From: Bermanella sp. WJH001
GTDB taxonomy: Bacteria > Pseudomonadota > Gammaproteobacteria > Pseudomonadales > Oceanobacteraceae
Direction of reading: 5' to 3'
Length of the DNA stretch: 64,000 nt
Assembly: GCF_030070105.1 (NCBI RefSeq)
Contig: NZ_JASJOO010000002.1
Coordinates: 434,001-498,000 of the forward strand
This document shows positions 24,636-35,084 of the stretch, piece after piece (position 1 is the stretch's first letter; each line of letters opens with the position of its first letter). The position numbers and the translations under genes were made by a program. A model generated the notes under the pieces. The model was not told the origin of the DNA and did no database searches. It saw nothing but the letters and a program-made list of their open reading frames with translations.

Positions 24636-26255
24636 ATGAATCCATTAAGTCGCGTCTCCATTAAAGCCAAGATATTGGTGATACCCGCCATTGCTGTGTT
24701 GGGTTTCATTGCTAGCTTGGCGGTCAATTCTAGTATTAATAGCGATAACTCCCTGCGCTTGGCTAAAATACAAGATCTGTATTTTCCAGTGGTGCAATCT
24801 AGTCGTGAGAACATAGTCAGGATTAATCGAACTGAGGAGCTTCTTAATACCGCTGTCAGTACTGGTGAAAGTGACATGGTGGTCTCAGCCAAGAAAACCT
24901 ACTCTGAACTCATTAAAAAAATTGATGAGCAAAAAGCCCTTTGGCCTGAGCAAAAGAAAAACTTAGAGCAACTCGAGAATCATACAAAAGCTTATTTTGA
25001 AGTGGCACTTACTCTGTCTGAAGGCATGGTAAACGGCAATCTTGATCCCAGTGAAATCCCTCAGCTTGTGCAAACGATGAACGATAAGCTTTCTATTACC
25101 AAAGATGAATTAAATCGCTTTAATGAGGCCGCTTTAAAAGCATTCAATGATACTGTTGAGGCATCCAATGCCGCCACACAAGATGCATTGGTTGTATCGT
25201 TAGGCCTGAGTGTTGGCGCAATTTTGATTATTATTCTAATCAGTGCAAGCAGTGTTATTTTAATTACTCGCAATTTAAACCTAATGCTTGAATCACTTAA
25301 AGATATAGCAAGTGGTGAGGGTGACTTAACCAAGCGCATAGAGCAAACCAGCCAAGATGAAATTGGTGATTTAGTCTATTGGTTTAATCTTTTTATGCAG
25401 AAACTCCATGAGAGCATCAATGAAGTTGTTAAATCAATCACTCCATTAGCCAATGTTTCTGATGACCTAGGTGGAATGACCACTAAAACCAGTCAAATTA
25501 CCGACCAGCAAAGTCGTGCCACTGACGAAGTAACCCGATTTGTGGATGAAATGTTTCGCAGTGTTCAGAATGTGGCTCAAAATGCATCAAGTGCTGCTGA
25601 CGCTGCAAAAGAAGCCGATATTGAAGCAAAAGCGGGTCGAAGCGTTGTAACGCAATCCGTAGAGTCTATTAATGATCTAGCCAGCGAAGTTGAGCGTGCT
25701 GCAAAAGTAATAGCCAAGCTTGAAACCGACACAGAAAATGTAGGTACCATATTGGATGTAATTAAAGGCATTGCAGAACAAACCAACCTACTTGCACTAA
25801 ACGCTGCAATAGAAGCGGCAAGGGCTGGTGAGCAAGGTCGCGGATTTGCCGTGGTTGCCGATGAAGTTCGAACTCTCGCTTCTCGTACACAGGATTCAAC
25901 TCAAGAAATTCAGCGTGTGATTGAAGAATTACAATCAGCAGCTAGAAGTGCTGCAGAGGTTATGTCACACAGCCAAGAGCAAGCGAAAAACAGTGTTGAT
26001 CAGGCAGCTAAAACCGACAACTCACTTGCAACCATTACAGAAAAAGTAGGCTCTATCACTCGAATGAACACTGAAATTGCAGACGCCACCGGTCAGCAAG
26101 AAAAAGTGAGTAATAATATTAAAACCAACGTAGAAGGCATTCGAGCGAATGCTGAGGCGGCTGTCAAAAACGTCCAAGAGGTTGGAGCAGCAAGCGAATC
26201 GTTATTAGAGATCTCAAACAACCTGCGTAAAATCACAGCCCAGTTCAAAGTTTAA
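24636..26255 (+). CDS. Methyl-accepting chemotaxis protein
   Basis: 539 residues. One membrane helix near residues 11-32, a periplasmic helical sensor of about 150 residues, a second helix near 182-208, a HAMP domain ([20 protein letters not shown]) and a signalling domain with the hairpin tip [20 protein letters not shown] / [15 protein letters not shown] that docks CheA and CheW. The all-helical sensor of this size suggests a four-helix-bundle ligand domain; the ligand is unknown. No CheR/B-tethering pentapeptide at the C-terminus. It is a separate unit, ended by a terminator. Confidence 0.93.
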   Translation: MNPLSRVSIKAKILVIPAIAVLGFIASLAVNSSINSDNSLRLAKIQDLYFPVVQSSRENIVRINRTEELLNTAVSTGESDMVVSAKKTYSELIKKIDEQKALWPEQKKNLEQLENHTKAYFEVALTLSEGMVNGNLDPSEIPQLVQTMNDKLSITKDELNRFNEAALKAFNDTVEASNAATQDALVVSLGLSVGAILIIILISASSVILITRNLNLMLESLKDIASGEGDLTKRIEQTSQDEIGDLVYWFNLFMQKLHESINEVVKSITPLANVSDDLGGMTTKTSQITDQQSRATDEVTRFVDEMFRSVQNVAQNASSAADAAKEADIEAKAGRSVVTQSVESINDLASEVERAAKVIAKLETDTENVGTILDVIKGIAEQTNLLALNAAIEAARAGEQGRGFAVVADEVRTLASRTQDSTQEIQRVIEELQSAARSAAEVMSHSQEQAKNSVDQAAKTDNSLATITEKVGSITRMNTEIADATGQQEKVSNNIKTNVEGIRANAEAAVKNVQEVGAASESLLEISNNLRKITAQFKV

Positions 26256-26258
26256 CCA

Positions 26259-26291
26259 AAAGGGCGAATTAAAGCTGTTAATTCGCCCTTA
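26259..26291 (+). terminator. Terminator of the chemoreceptor gene
   Basis: Long perfect stem AAGGGCGAATTAA / TTAATTCGCCCTT around AGCTG directly after the stop codon. The T run after it is short (TT), so termination may be moderate. Confidence 0.65.
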
Positions 26292-26425
26292 ACCCCCTCC
26301 TAAGTTCGATCAGTCAGTAAATTCACATCACAATGAACTTTCTTTTTGAAAATGGCTCTCATTAAGCCTATTTTCAGGTATCCTATGCTTCTATCAAAAA
26401 ACAGCATATTTAAGGCATATTAACT

Positions 26426-29314
26426 ATGGTTCACAAGAGTTTTCGTCAATTAAGAACCAGAGAAATTCCATCGCTTGGCGTGTTAGTGGAGGAGTATGAG
26501 CACATAAAAACCGGTGCCGTTCATTACCACTTGGCTAGTGAAAATGATGAGAATGTCTTTTTAGTCGCTTTACGAACAATGCCAATGGACTCAACTGGCG
26601 TTGCACACATTCTTGAACATACCGCCCTATGTGGCAGTAAAAACTACCCAGTGCGTGACCCGTTTTTCATGATGATTCGCCGCTCACTAAATACATTCAT
26701 GAACGCATTTACTTCTAGCGATTGGACCGCTTACCCATTTGCCTCAAAGAATAAAAAAGACTTCAATAATTTACTTTCCGTTTACTTAGATGCAGTTTTT
26801 TTCGCCAGCTTAAATGAGCAAGATTTTAAACAAGAAGGTCACAGATTAGAATTTGAAGATCCTTCAGACTCAAATACGCCATTACAGTTCAAAGGTGTTG
26901 TTTACAATGAAATGAAGGGTGCCATGAGCAGTGTCACCAGTCAGCTATGGCAAACTGTTAGCAAATATCTGTACCCAACCAATACCTATCATTACAACAG
27001 TGGTGGCGACCCTGAAACAATTCTTGATTTAAGTTATGAAGACTTAAAGTCATTTTATAAGGAGCATTACCACCCAAGTAATTCTATCTTTATGACTTAT
27101 GGTGACATTCCTGCGTCTGAGCACCATGAAAAATTTGAGTCTTATCTTGACCAGTTTGAAAGAAACGAGCATCGCATTGAAGTTGCGGATGAAAAACGAT
27201 ATCACGCTCCTGTTCGCGCAGAAGAATTTTATGGTCACAATGAAATCGATAAGAAAACCCATCACGTCATGGGTTGGTTGCTAGGCCATAGTGCGAATCT
27301 TGAGGAACAATTAGAAGCGCATTTTTTATCGAGCTTACTACTTGAGAACAGTAGCTCACCGTTGCGACTTGCTTTAGAAACAACAGACCTTGCAAGTTCG
27401 CCAAGCCCACTGTGTGGACTTGAAGATTCCAATAAAGAGATGGCTTTCCTTTGTGGTGTAGAGGGGAGTAGCGATGAAAACAAAGAAGCAGTAGAGCAGT
27501 TAATACTCCAAACATTAGAAAAAGTTGCCAAAGAGGGGGTTAGTGAACTTCAAATTGAATCCGTTCTTCATCAACTAGAACTCAGTCAGCGTGAAGTGGG
27601 CGGTGATGGTTATCCCTATGGCCTTCAAATTATATTATCTGCAATTTCTGCCTGCACCCACTACAGCGACCCGGTTGAATTACTAGATCTTGACCCAGTG
27701 CTGGAAAAATTAAGAGAGAAAGCAAAATCTCCTGATTTTGTTAAAAACTTAATTAATAAGTATTTATTAGAAAACAGTCATCGAGTGACTCTCACGTTCA
27801 AGCCTAGCGCAGAGCTTGATGATCGAAAAACCCTTGCCGAGAAAACAAAACTAGAAAAAATAAAAGCGAGTTTAACTGAAACACAAGTTCAGGATATTGT
27901 CGCACAGGGTAATGCCTTAAAAGCTAGACAGCTGTTAAAAGATGATGAATCCATTTTACCGAAGGTTGGCATTGAAGATGTCGCAAAACAACTGCACGTA
28001 CCAGTGCCAGAGGTAATTAAAAATCAAAATCAGACCATTACATGTTTTGAGCAAGGGACAAACGGACTTACTTATCACCAATCGATTATTCCTTTGCCGC
28101 AGTTAAATATTGATGAGTTAAGCCTGCTACCCATGGTATTAGGTTATATGACAGAAGTCGGTATAGGTAATGAAGATTATTTAAGTGTCCAGCAGAAACA
28201 ATCTTTGCTAGTTGGTGGGATTTCGGCATATTCAAGCATTCGCACTGAACTTTTAAATCCAGAAAATGCCCAGGCCTATTGGGTATTGTCTGGCAAGGCG
28301 CTGGCCAGAAATTCGGATGCCTTTATTCAGTTAATGAATGACACGTTATATGGTGCTAATTTTTCAAACCCTAAAAGACTTAATGACCTGCTTTCACAAT
28401 CACTCAGTCGTAAAGAGCAGTCCGTAAGTGGTAATGGGCATGGTTTGGCCATGAACATTGCGGCATCTGGGATCTCTCAGGTTGCACATTTATCTTACAA
28501 ATCAACTGGTTTACCTGCTTTGCTTAATTTAAGAAAGCTGATTAAAGAAACTAATATTGATGATGTCATTAAGCGCTTTACAGCATTACATGAAAAAATC
28601 ACACAGGCACTGCCCCAGCATTTGCTAGTTAGCGACCCATCAAACATGGCTCAAGCAAAAGCGGCGCTCCAAAAACAGTGGATTTCAAAAGCCAGCTCAC
28701 AAGCCAGTGGTGTTTTGCAGTTAGAATTTGATGCCCATCAAGTGAAAGAAGCATGGGTTGTACCTACCCAAGCAAATTTCTGCGCAAAAGCATACCCAAC
28801 AGTGTGCGCCAATCATGATGACTCTCCTGCATTATCTGTATTGGGTGTATTCCTACGTAATGGCTTTTTACATACTGCCATTCGTGAGCAAGGTGGTGCT
28901 TATGGCGGTGGGGCAAGCCAAGATAGCTCTATCGGGGTATTTAAATTTTATAGTTATCGAGACCCAAGAATTAAGGGCACATTTGAAGACTTTGACCGTT
29001 CAATAGATTGGTTTAAAAGCGCAGAGCACGATGCGGAAGCCTTGGAACAATCAATTCTTGGCGTCGTTTCTAGTATTGATAAGCCAGGATCACCAGCTGG
29101 TGAAGCGAAACAAGCCTTTCATAATAATTTGCAGGGTAGGGATGTAGAATGGCGCAATCAATACCGCCAAAAGATATTGAATGTAACCTTGGATGACCTT
29201 TATCGCGTTGCAAATACCTACTTTGATCCAGCTAAGGCGAGTATTGGCGCTGTTATTTCTGCTCAAAATAAACAAGAAGCCCAAGCCTTGGGTATGAAAC
29301 TTATTGAAATTTAA
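26426..29314 (+). CDS. M16C (PreP/pitrilysin-like) zinc metallopeptidase
   Basis: 962 residues. The inverted zinc motif HxxEH is at 61-65 (HILEHTALCGS), with the downstream glutamate region NEMKGAMSS near residue 162; the HTALCGSKNYPVRDPFF stretch is typical of the presequence-protease (PreP/Cym1) branch. Two M16 halves joined by a helical linker form a closed chamber that degrades peptides of limited size. No signal peptide is seen, so a cytoplasmic peptide scavenger is likely. It lies 11 bases before the TonB2 operon and may share its transcript. Confidence 0.9.
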   Translation: MVHKSFRQLRTREIPSLGVLVEEYEHIKTGAVHYHLASENDENVFLVALRTMPMDSTGVAHILEHTALCGSKNYPVRDPFFMMIRRSLNTFMNAFTSSDWTAYPFASKNKKDFNNLLSVYLDAVFFASLNEQDFKQEGHRLEFEDPSDSNTPLQFKGVVYNEMKGAMSSVTSQLWQTVSKYLYPTNTYHYNSGGDPETILDLSYEDLKSFYKEHYHPSNSIFMTYGDIPASEHHEKFESYLDQFERNEHRIEVADEKRYHAPVRAEEFYGHNEIDKKTHHVMGWLLGHSANLEEQLEAHFLSSLLLENSSSPLRLALETTDLASSPSPLCGLEDSNKEMAFLCGVEGSSDENKEAVEQLILQTLEKVAKEGVSELQIESVLHQLELSQREVGGDGYPYGLQIILSAISACTHYSDPVELLDLDPVLEKLREKAKSPDFVKNLINKYLLENSHRVTLTFKPSAELDDRKTLAEKTKLEKIKASLTETQVQDIVAQGNALKARQLLKDDESILPKVGIEDVAKQLHVPVPEVIKNQNQTITCFEQGTNGLTYHQSIIPLPQLNIDELSLLPMVLGYMTEVGIGNEDYLSVQQKQSLLVGGISAYSSIRTELLNPENAQAYWVLSGKALARNSDAFIQLMNDTLYGANFSNPKRLNDLLSQSLSRKEQSVSGNGHGLAMNIAASGISQVAHLSYKSTGLPALLNLRKLIKETNIDDVIKRFTALHEKITQALPQHLLVSDPSNMAQAKAALQKQWISKASSQASGVLQLEFDAHQVKEAWVVPTQANFCAKAYPTVCANHDDSPALSVLGVFLRNGFLHTAIREQGGAYGGGASQDSSIGVFKFYSYRDPRIKGTFEDFDRSIDWFKSAEHDAEALEQSILGVVSSIDKPGSPAGEAKQAFHNNLQGRDVEWRNQYRQKILNVTLDDLYRVANTYFDPAKASIGAVISAQNKQEAQALGMKLIEI

Positions 29315-29325
29315 AAGGCATTACC

Positions 29326-30087
29326 ATGACACATAAATCTTTTGTCTTAGGGGTTGTAATGGCAACATTATTGACGGGGCAATTTGCATATTCTGCGAAT
29401 GAATTAGACCAGTCAATGTCAGCCGCCAAGGAAAATCAAAGCGCAGGCGCAGCATCACAACAAAAAGTTGATGCACTTTATGAAGCTAAGCGTGAAGCAC
29501 TTCAGGTGATGCGAGTCACTCAGGCTGAGATTGATCAGCTAAGCGTTTACAATCGTCAGTTACGCGAGATTATTAAGAACCAAGACATTCAAATAAGCTC
29601 TCTTAATAAGCAAATAAATGATATAGAAAGCACTCAACAAGGGATCATGCCCTTAATGGAAAGAATGATAAATGGACTAGAAACATTTATTTCTCTGGAT
29701 CTACCATTTCTAATAGATGAGCGTGAGCAGCGAATTTCTGCTCTTAGATCTTTACTGCTTGCTTCAGATATTACAGTCAGCGAAAAATTTAGACGCGTAC
29801 TTGAAGCTTATCAAATCGAGATTGAGTATGGCCGCACAATCGAAGCCTATCGAGGTGAAAATACACAAGGCGAAACAGTGGATTTTTTAAGGATTGGCAG
29901 AAGTGCACTTATGAGTATTTCTCTTGATGGAAACGCCTCGCAAGCTTGGAACAATCATAACAAACAGTGGGAAGATTTAAATGGGGCTTATGCTAGATCC
30001 ATTTCACAAGGTGTGAGTATTGCACGCAAACAAGCAGCCCCTTCACTACTTGAACTTCCTCTTCAGCCTGTGATGGAGGCTAAATAA
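29326..30087 (+). CDS. DUF3450 periplasmic protein of the TonB2 system
   Basis: 253 residues. Signal peptide (about 23 residues, ending AYSA), then an extended coiled coil (about 40-110) and a helical C-terminal half containing the LDLPFLIDEREQRI stretch characteristic of DUF3450. In Vibrio-type TonB2 loci this protein always precedes the large ExbB-like TtpC; its exact job is unknown. Its stop shares one base with the next start (TAATG). Presumably it works with TtpC at the inner membrane. Confidence 0.85.
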   Translation: MTHKSFVLGVVMATLLTGQFAYSANELDQSMSAAKENQSAGAASQQKVDALYEAKREALQVMRVTQAEIDQLSVYNRQLREIIKNQDIQISSLNKQINDIESTQQGIMPLMERMINGLETFISLDLPFLIDEREQRISALRSLLLASDITVSEKFRRVLEAYQIEIEYGRTIEAYRGENTQGETVDFLRIGRSALMSISLDGNASQAWNNHNKQWEDLNGAYARSISQGVSIARKQAAPSLLELPLQPVMEAK

Positions 30088-31454
30088 TGAAAAAAATAAT
30101 TATTCATAGTCTTCTGATGTTGGTGTGCTCCTATTCATTTGCAAAAACTGAAAGCACTGAGCAGCAACCACCGAAAAACATTCAAAGTTTGCAGCAATTG
30201 CTTGAGCAAGTTAAAGAGGATGGCTTAAAAGAGCGATCTATTCATCAAGAGCGTGAACAGGTTTTTCTACAAGACGCCTCAGAGCAAAAAAAAGCTCTTG
30301 CTAAAAGCAAATCAGAACTTAAAGAAATAAAACAAGAAACGAAACGATTAAAAAGTACATTTGATGACAATGAAGAAAGTCTCGCCTCACTAGAAGAAGA
30401 GTTGCGCAAGCGCATGGGTAACCTAGGTGAAATGTTTGGTGTTGTGCGTCAAGTTTCACAAGATATTGCCTCGATACGAGAGAACTCTCTCCTTGCTAAT
30501 GAGCTTGGTGCTCGCTCAGAAATACTCGATCAATTATCTGAAAGTAAGGCATTGCCAAGCATACCTGAGCTGGAAAAGTTATGGTATGAAATGCAGCTCC
30601 ATATGACGAAGCAAGGTGAAACCAAACAATATAAAAGCACCTACCTGAATCAACAGGGTCAAAAAGTTGAGGGAAACATAAACCATATAGGTCCGTTTGT
30701 TGCTTTTTATGAAGATGGTTTCTTAAGTTACGACACTCAAACTCAATTGTTTTTAGCGCTAAATAAACAGCCTGGTGAAGCAGGGCTGATCCAGCCTTTC
30801 CTATCATCCGCTGAAAACTTTGAAAAGATGGTTATCGACCCAACAAGAGGGACGTTGTTAAGTATAGGCAGTCAAAGCCCTAGTATTATTGATCGAATTC
30901 ATCAGGGTGGCCTGATTGGCTATATCATTTTATTGCTAGCAATGAGTGGCTTTGTTTATGCAATCTTTTTATTGATTCAACGCTTAAAGATGCAAAGCAA
31001 AATGAAATTGCAGTTATCCAATCCTGGTAAGATTGATACTGGCAATCCTTTAGGTCGTGTTTTATCGGTATATCAAGATGAGAAAACCGATAAGGACCTA
31101 GAAACACTTGAAATGAAACTGGACGAGGCGGTTTTAAAAGAACTACCAGAATTAGAAAAAGGATTATCGATCGTTAAGTTGTTAGCCGCTGTTGCACCAT
31201 TATTAGGTTTGCTTGGTACCGTTACAGGAATGATTGCGACTTTTCAATCTATCACCCTTTTTGGAACGGGAGATCCTAAATTAATGGCAGGGGGGATTTC
31301 GCAAGCATTAATAACAACAGTACTTGGTCTTGTGGCAGCCATACCGCTGTTATTCATGCATAACATACTCAATGGCCGTAGCAAGGAAATGATTCAGATT
31401 CTAGATCAGCAGGCTGCCGGCATTATTGCTGTACAGGCGCAAAAGAGATCTTAA
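30087..31454 (+). CDS. ttpC: TtpC-type large ExbB/MotA/TolQ proton channel protein
   Basis: 455 residues. Signal-peptide-like N-terminus, a long periplasmic coiled coil (about 30-130), then a soluble domain and a C-terminal MotA/TolQ/ExbB domain with three membrane helices (from about 275; LLAAVAPLLGLLGTVTGMIATF and the ALITTVLGLVAAIPLL pore helix). In Vibrio the TtpC protein is needed for TonB2-driven iron-siderophore uptake. It is followed two bases later by a small ExbB, so two TolQ-family proteins share one operon, the hallmark of this system. Confidence 0.88.
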   Translation: MKKIIIHSLLMLVCSYSFAKTESTEQQPPKNIQSLQQLLEQVKEDGLKERSIHQEREQVFLQDASEQKKALAKSKSELKEIKQETKRLKSTFDDNEESLASLEEELRKRMGNLGEMFGVVRQVSQDIASIRENSLLANELGARSEILDQLSESKALPSIPELEKLWYEMQLHMTKQGETKQYKSTYLNQQGQKVEGNINHIGPFVAFYEDGFLSYDTQTQLFLALNKQPGEAGLIQPFLSSAENFEKMVIDPTRGTLLSIGSQSPSIIDRIHQGGLIGYIILLLAMSGFVYAIFLLIQRLKMQSKMKLQLSNPGKIDTGNPLGRVLSVYQDEKTDKDLETLEMKLDEAVLKELPELEKGLSIVKLLAAVAPLLGLLGTVTGMIATFQSITLFGTGDPKLMAGGISQALITTVLGLVAAIPLLFMHNILNGRSKEMIQILDQQAAGIIAVQAQKRS

Positions 31455-31456
31455 TT

Positions 31457-31960
31457 ATGTTTGCAGATGTGTCTGGTTTTTTAGCAAGCGGCGGACCTGT
31501 TCTCTACGGAATATTAGTAATCTCTATTGTGCTTTGGATTTTGATTATTGATCGTTATTGGTTCTTCGCTAGAGACTCTCAAAAACTCTGCGCGACTTAC
31601 CAAAAAAGATGGCATGAACTTTCATGCCATGACAGCTGGAACGCTCATAAAATCAGAAGTTTAATTATTTCTAAAGTGGCTATCGAATTTGATCGTTATC
31701 GCGCCTTAATTACACTATTGGTGGTAATTTGTCCTTTAATGGGGCTGCTTGGTACTGTAACGGGGATGATTAGTGTTTTTGATGTGATGGCTGTAACCGG
31801 CACCGGAAACGCTAGGGCGATGGCCTCGGGTATATCAATGGCAACAGTACCAACAATGGCCGGTATGGTGGTTTCTTTAATTGGTTTATATTTCAAAACT
31901 CGATTCGATAGTATGGCTAAAAAGCAGTTGGATATTTTCAAAGACCGACTACTTAAGTAA
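31457..31960 (+). CDS. exbB: ExbB proton channel subunit (TonB2 system)
   Basis: 167 residues, compact ExbB form with three membrane helices (about 14-30, 82-105, 125-148) and the channel motif PLMGLLGTVTGMISVF. It forms the proton-conducting ring with ExbD and drives TonB. It lies between TtpC and ExbD in the operon. Confidence 0.93.
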   Translation: MFADVSGFLASGGPVLYGILVISIVLWILIIDRYWFFARDSQKLCATYQKRWHELSCHDSWNAHKIRSLIISKVAIEFDRYRALITLLVVICPLMGLLGTVTGMISVFDVMAVTGTGNARAMASGISMATVPTMAGMVVSLIGLYFKTRFDSMAKKQLDIFKDRLLK

Positions 31961-31972
31961 CAGGATTTATCT

Positions 31973-32380
31973 ATGAGAAAACAACATGCAAGTTTGGATT
32001 CTGAAGAATCCGCAATTGATATGACACCCATGTTGGATATTGTATTCATCATGCTGATTTTCTTTATTGTTACCACTTCATTTGTAAAAGAAAGTGGGGT
32101 CACCGTGAGTCGCCCTTCGGCACAAACTGCTGCAGAAGATAAAAAAGGCAATATCATGGTTGCGATAAAACCAAATGGTGAAATATGGATAGATAAGCGT
32201 GCAGTGGATGTCCGCTCTGTACGTGCAAACATCGAAAAGTTAAAAGCTGAAAGCCCTGAAAGCGGCGTTGTCATACAAGCAGATACCGATGCTCGCACTG
32301 GAATATTGGTGCAGGTTATGGATCAAATTAGATTGGCAGGAGTAACCAATATTTCAATTGCTGCTGATCCAGGTGTGTAA
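31973..32380 (+). CDS. exbD: ExbD proton channel subunit (TonB2 system)
   Basis: 135 residues: single membrane helix with the essential proton-carrying aspartate D22 in IDMTPMLDIVFIMLIFF, then a periplasmic ferredoxin-like domain. ATG preceded by AGGA. Its stop shares one base with the tonB start. Confidence 0.95.
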   Translation: MRKQHASLDSEESAIDMTPMLDIVFIMLIFFIVTTSFVKESGVTVSRPSAQTAAEDKKGNIMVAIKPNGEIWIDKRAVDVRSVRANIEKLKAESPESGVVIQADTDARTGILVQVMDQIRLAGVTNISIAADPGV

Positions 32381-32991
32381 TGCGTTTACTCTACATAACA
32401 CCAATAGGTTTATTGTTAGCAATCTCTGTATTTTGGTTAATGCAATGGATGATTGCACCTCAAGGTGCACAATTAAATCGCGAAGATAATATTGCAATGG
32501 TGGACTTTATTCGAAGCCTAAAAGACAGCAATAGTGATAAAAAAGTAAGAAACCCTAAAGAGCCCCCAAAACCCAAAACTCCCCCAATGCTCGACACGCC
32601 TAAAATCCAACAGGCAAGTGTAAAGCAAATGGAGTTAAACATGCCTGATATATCTACATCATTGTCGAGTTTCAAAGGGCAGGGAGTGGGTAGCATGTTA
32701 TCTGGTTATGGTTTTGGTGATAGCGATGTTATCCCGCTTGTGCAGGTTGAACCTAAATACCCATCCCAAGCGTTATCACGAAAAATAGAAGGTTATGTGG
32801 TTGTCCGCTTACAGGTAACAAAAGAAGGTTCGGTTAGCGAAGTCCAAGTCATTGATGCAAATCCAAAGGGTGTGTTTGAGCGTGAGGCAATTAGAGCTGC
32901 ATGGCGTTACAAGTTCAAACCAAAGTTAGTAGACGGAAAACCGGTTGAGCAAGTTGCCACATTGCCGTTTGAATTTAACTTAGAGAAATAA
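32380..32991 (+). CDS. tonB: TonB energy transducer (TonB2-type)
   Basis: 203 residues. N-terminal anchor helix (about 4-27), short proline-lysine linker (EPPKPKTPP, about 60-70) and C-terminal TonB domain with VEPKYPSQALSRKIEGYVVV and ATLPFEFNL. The short linker is typical of TonB2 rather than TonB1 proteins, whose linkers are longer. It passes proton-motive energy to outer-membrane receptors, none of which is encoded in this window. Confidence 0.93.
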   Translation: MRLLYITPIGLLLAISVFWLMQWMIAPQGAQLNREDNIAMVDFIRSLKDSNSDKKVRNPKEPPKPKTPPMLDTPKIQQASVKQMELNMPDISTSLSSFKGQGVGSMLSGYGFGDSDVIPLVQVEPKYPSQALSRKIEGYVVVRLQVTKEGSVSEVQVIDANPKGVFEREAIRAAWRYKFKPKLVDGKPVEQVATLPFEFNLEK

Positions 32992-32993
32992 TT

Positions 32994-34190
32994 ATGCTGC
33001 GCTATCTTTTTGTTATTGGCTTATTTTTTTATGCCTTATCAACCAACGCTTCAATTAGCCCAAGAACTTATAATCTATTAAAAGATATTCAAGATGCTAT
33101 CTCCCAACAACCTAATACAGAAAAGACAAGAGAGTTAGATCTTGAGCTACAGCAATTGGCAGATGATTTGTCAGGTAATTCGTTAGGATTAGCCCTCACA
33201 TTTCAAACCCATGCGCAGCTTAAATCTTATGAGCAAAAGGAAGTTGAGGCGCAAGCATTATTAAAGAAGGCCCTTCAACTGTCTGATTTAAAAAAAGACA
33301 CTAAAAATCAATTGCGTTCGATCCTAGCCTATTCTTATTTTAATCAAGAAGACTATACCCTCGCAATTGAGCAACTCAAGATCATAATTAATGAATCGGA
33401 AAAACCATCAGCTAATATATATGCATTATTAGCAGCTGCTTTTTATAGTATTGAGAAAATCGAAAGTGGATTACCTTATATAGAAAAGGCTTGTGAAATT
33501 GCTGAAGAACCAAAAGAAGCATGGCTTCAAATGGCTTTTTCAGGTAATTATCAAATTAAGAAATATGATAAAGCCATCTCTTATGTTGATCAGCTTATTT
33601 ATAATTACCCAGACAAAAAAGAATATTGGCAACAAAAAGCAGGTATTCATCAAATACTAGAAGATTATCAAAAGGCCTCAACAACCAAAGAGTTGTCATA
33701 TAAAAAAGGATTCATTGAAAAAGAAGGGGATTTTGTCAGTCTGGGGCAATTACTTGCATCTCAAGGCGACGCATTTAAAGTGGCTACCGTTTTGGAGCAA
33801 GCTCTTAAGAACAAAACAATTGAACCTACTCAAAAAATATTGAATTTACAGTTCCAGGCTTGGCTTCAATCAAAAGAAATAACAAAAGCTATTTCTGTTT
33901 TGTCAGAAATTTATACACGCTTTAATGAGCAAGATGATGGCTTTCAGTTATTACAATATTACACAGATGGCGAATCGTGGCAGTTAGCGGATGACTTGGC
34001 TAATGAGCTATTAAAACAAGTACTCACAGATAAACAAAAAGGCAAGGTTTTACTTTATCAGGGTATGGCGAAATATCGCCTTGGGGATAACCGCGAGTCA
34101 CTTAAGACACTTGGAAAAGCAACCGCATTTGAGAACTCAGCCAGCCAAGCTAAAAGCTGGATGAGTTATATTAAACAAATGGGTAGTTAA
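32994..34190 (+). CDS. TPR-repeat protein of the TonB2 operon
   Basis: 398 residues. Signal peptide (first 20 residues, ending NAS) and a mostly helical body of tetratricopeptide repeats (for example YDKAISYVDQLIYNYPDKKEY and LYQGMAKYRLGDNRESLKTL blocks). Vibrio TonB2 operons end with a similar secreted TPR gene. Probably a periplasmic scaffold; partner unknown. It ends six bases from the convergent xthA gene with no obvious terminator between. Confidence 0.85.
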   Translation: MLRYLFVIGLFFYALSTNASISPRTYNLLKDIQDAISQQPNTEKTRELDLELQQLADDLSGNSLGLALTFQTHAQLKSYEQKEVEAQALLKKALQLSDLKKDTKNQLRSILAYSYFNQEDYTLAIEQLKIIINESEKPSANIYALLAAAFYSIEKIESGLPYIEKACEIAEEPKEAWLQMAFSGNYQIKKYDKAISYVDQLIYNYPDKKEYWQQKAGIHQILEDYQKASTTKELSYKKGFIEKEGDFVSLGQLLASQGDAFKVATVLEQALKNKTIEPTQKILNLQFQAWLQSKEITKAISVLSEIYTRFNEQDDGFQLLQYYTDGESWQLADDLANELLKQVLTDKQKGKVLLYQGMAKYRLGDNRESLKTLGKATAFENSASQAKSWMSYIKQMGS

Positions 34191-34196
34191 GTATTT

Positions 34197-35012
34197 TTAA
34201 TAATCTAACTCAATGAATATGGGGGCATGATCACTGGGCTTTTCCATGGCTCTTGTATCATAATCAATACCTGCATTGACAAGTCGCTCAATGAGCGGCT
34301 TGCTTATCATGATTAAATCAATTCTTAATCCTCTTTTAGGGGTATCTTCAAACCCTTTGCTTCGATAATCAAACCAGCTGAATCGATCGTTTATTGCTGG
34401 ATTCAATAGACGATAACTGTCTGTAAGTCCCCAATCTAATAAAGTTTGAACCCATTCACGCTCCTCCGGTAAAAACGCACACTTGCCTGTTTTAAGCCAA
34501 CGTTTTGCATTGGCTTCACCAATTCCAATATCTTGATCAATTGGTGCAACATTGATATCGCCCATGACAATAATGTTATCGTTAGCAGTAAAGTTGGTAT
34601 CTAGATACATTAATAAATCAGCATAATACTTTTGTTTAGCTGGGAACTTAGTTTCATGGCTACGGTTTTCACCTTGAGGAAAGTAACCATTAATAATATG
34701 TAAGATTTCACCATTTGGAGTCTGGTGACCAGTGTGAATGAATCGTTTTTGTGATTCATCATCATCACTTGGAAAGCCTTTTTGAACCGTAAGTGGTTTT
34801 TCAACTGATAAAGTCGCCACGCCATAGTGAGCTTTTTGACTATGTACCTCTGTATGCCAACCCAAAGCTTCAATTTCTGCTAGGGGAAGCTGATCAGGCA
34901 TGGCCTTAACTTCTTGCAAGCCAAGCACGTCTGCTTTTAGGTTTTGCTTGATAGCTTCAAGCTGATGCATACGAGCACGTATGCCATTTACGTTAAATGA
35001 GACAATTTTCAT
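34197..35012 (-). CDS. xthA: Exodeoxyribonuclease III
   Basis: 271 residues. Class II AP endonuclease and 3'-5' exonuclease for base-excision repair. Catalytic landmarks: FNVNGIRAR, the metal-binding glutamate in LGLQEVKA, GDINVAPIDQDIG, and the terminal SDHAPI histidine. Usual length about 268. It converges on the TonB2 operon with almost no spacer. Confidence 0.96.
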   Translation of the reverse strand: MKIVSFNVNGIRARMHQLEAIKQNLKADVLGLQEVKAMPDQLPLAEIEALGWHTEVHSQKAHYGVATLSVEKPLTVQKGFPSDDDESQKRFIHTGHQTPNGEILHIINGYFPQGENRSHETKFPAKQKYYADLLMYLDTNFTANDNIIVMGDINVAPIDQDIGIGEANAKRWLKTGKCAFLPEEREWVQTLLDWGLTDSYRLLNPAINDRFSWFDYRSKGFEDTPKRGLRIDLIMISKPLIERLVNAGIDYDTRAMEKPSDHAPIFIELDY

Positions 35013-35084
35013 GGTTTGTTCCGTGACTTTTAAAACAATATCGGCATTATAAGCAGCTGATACTTAATACTAAAAAGGTTTTTC

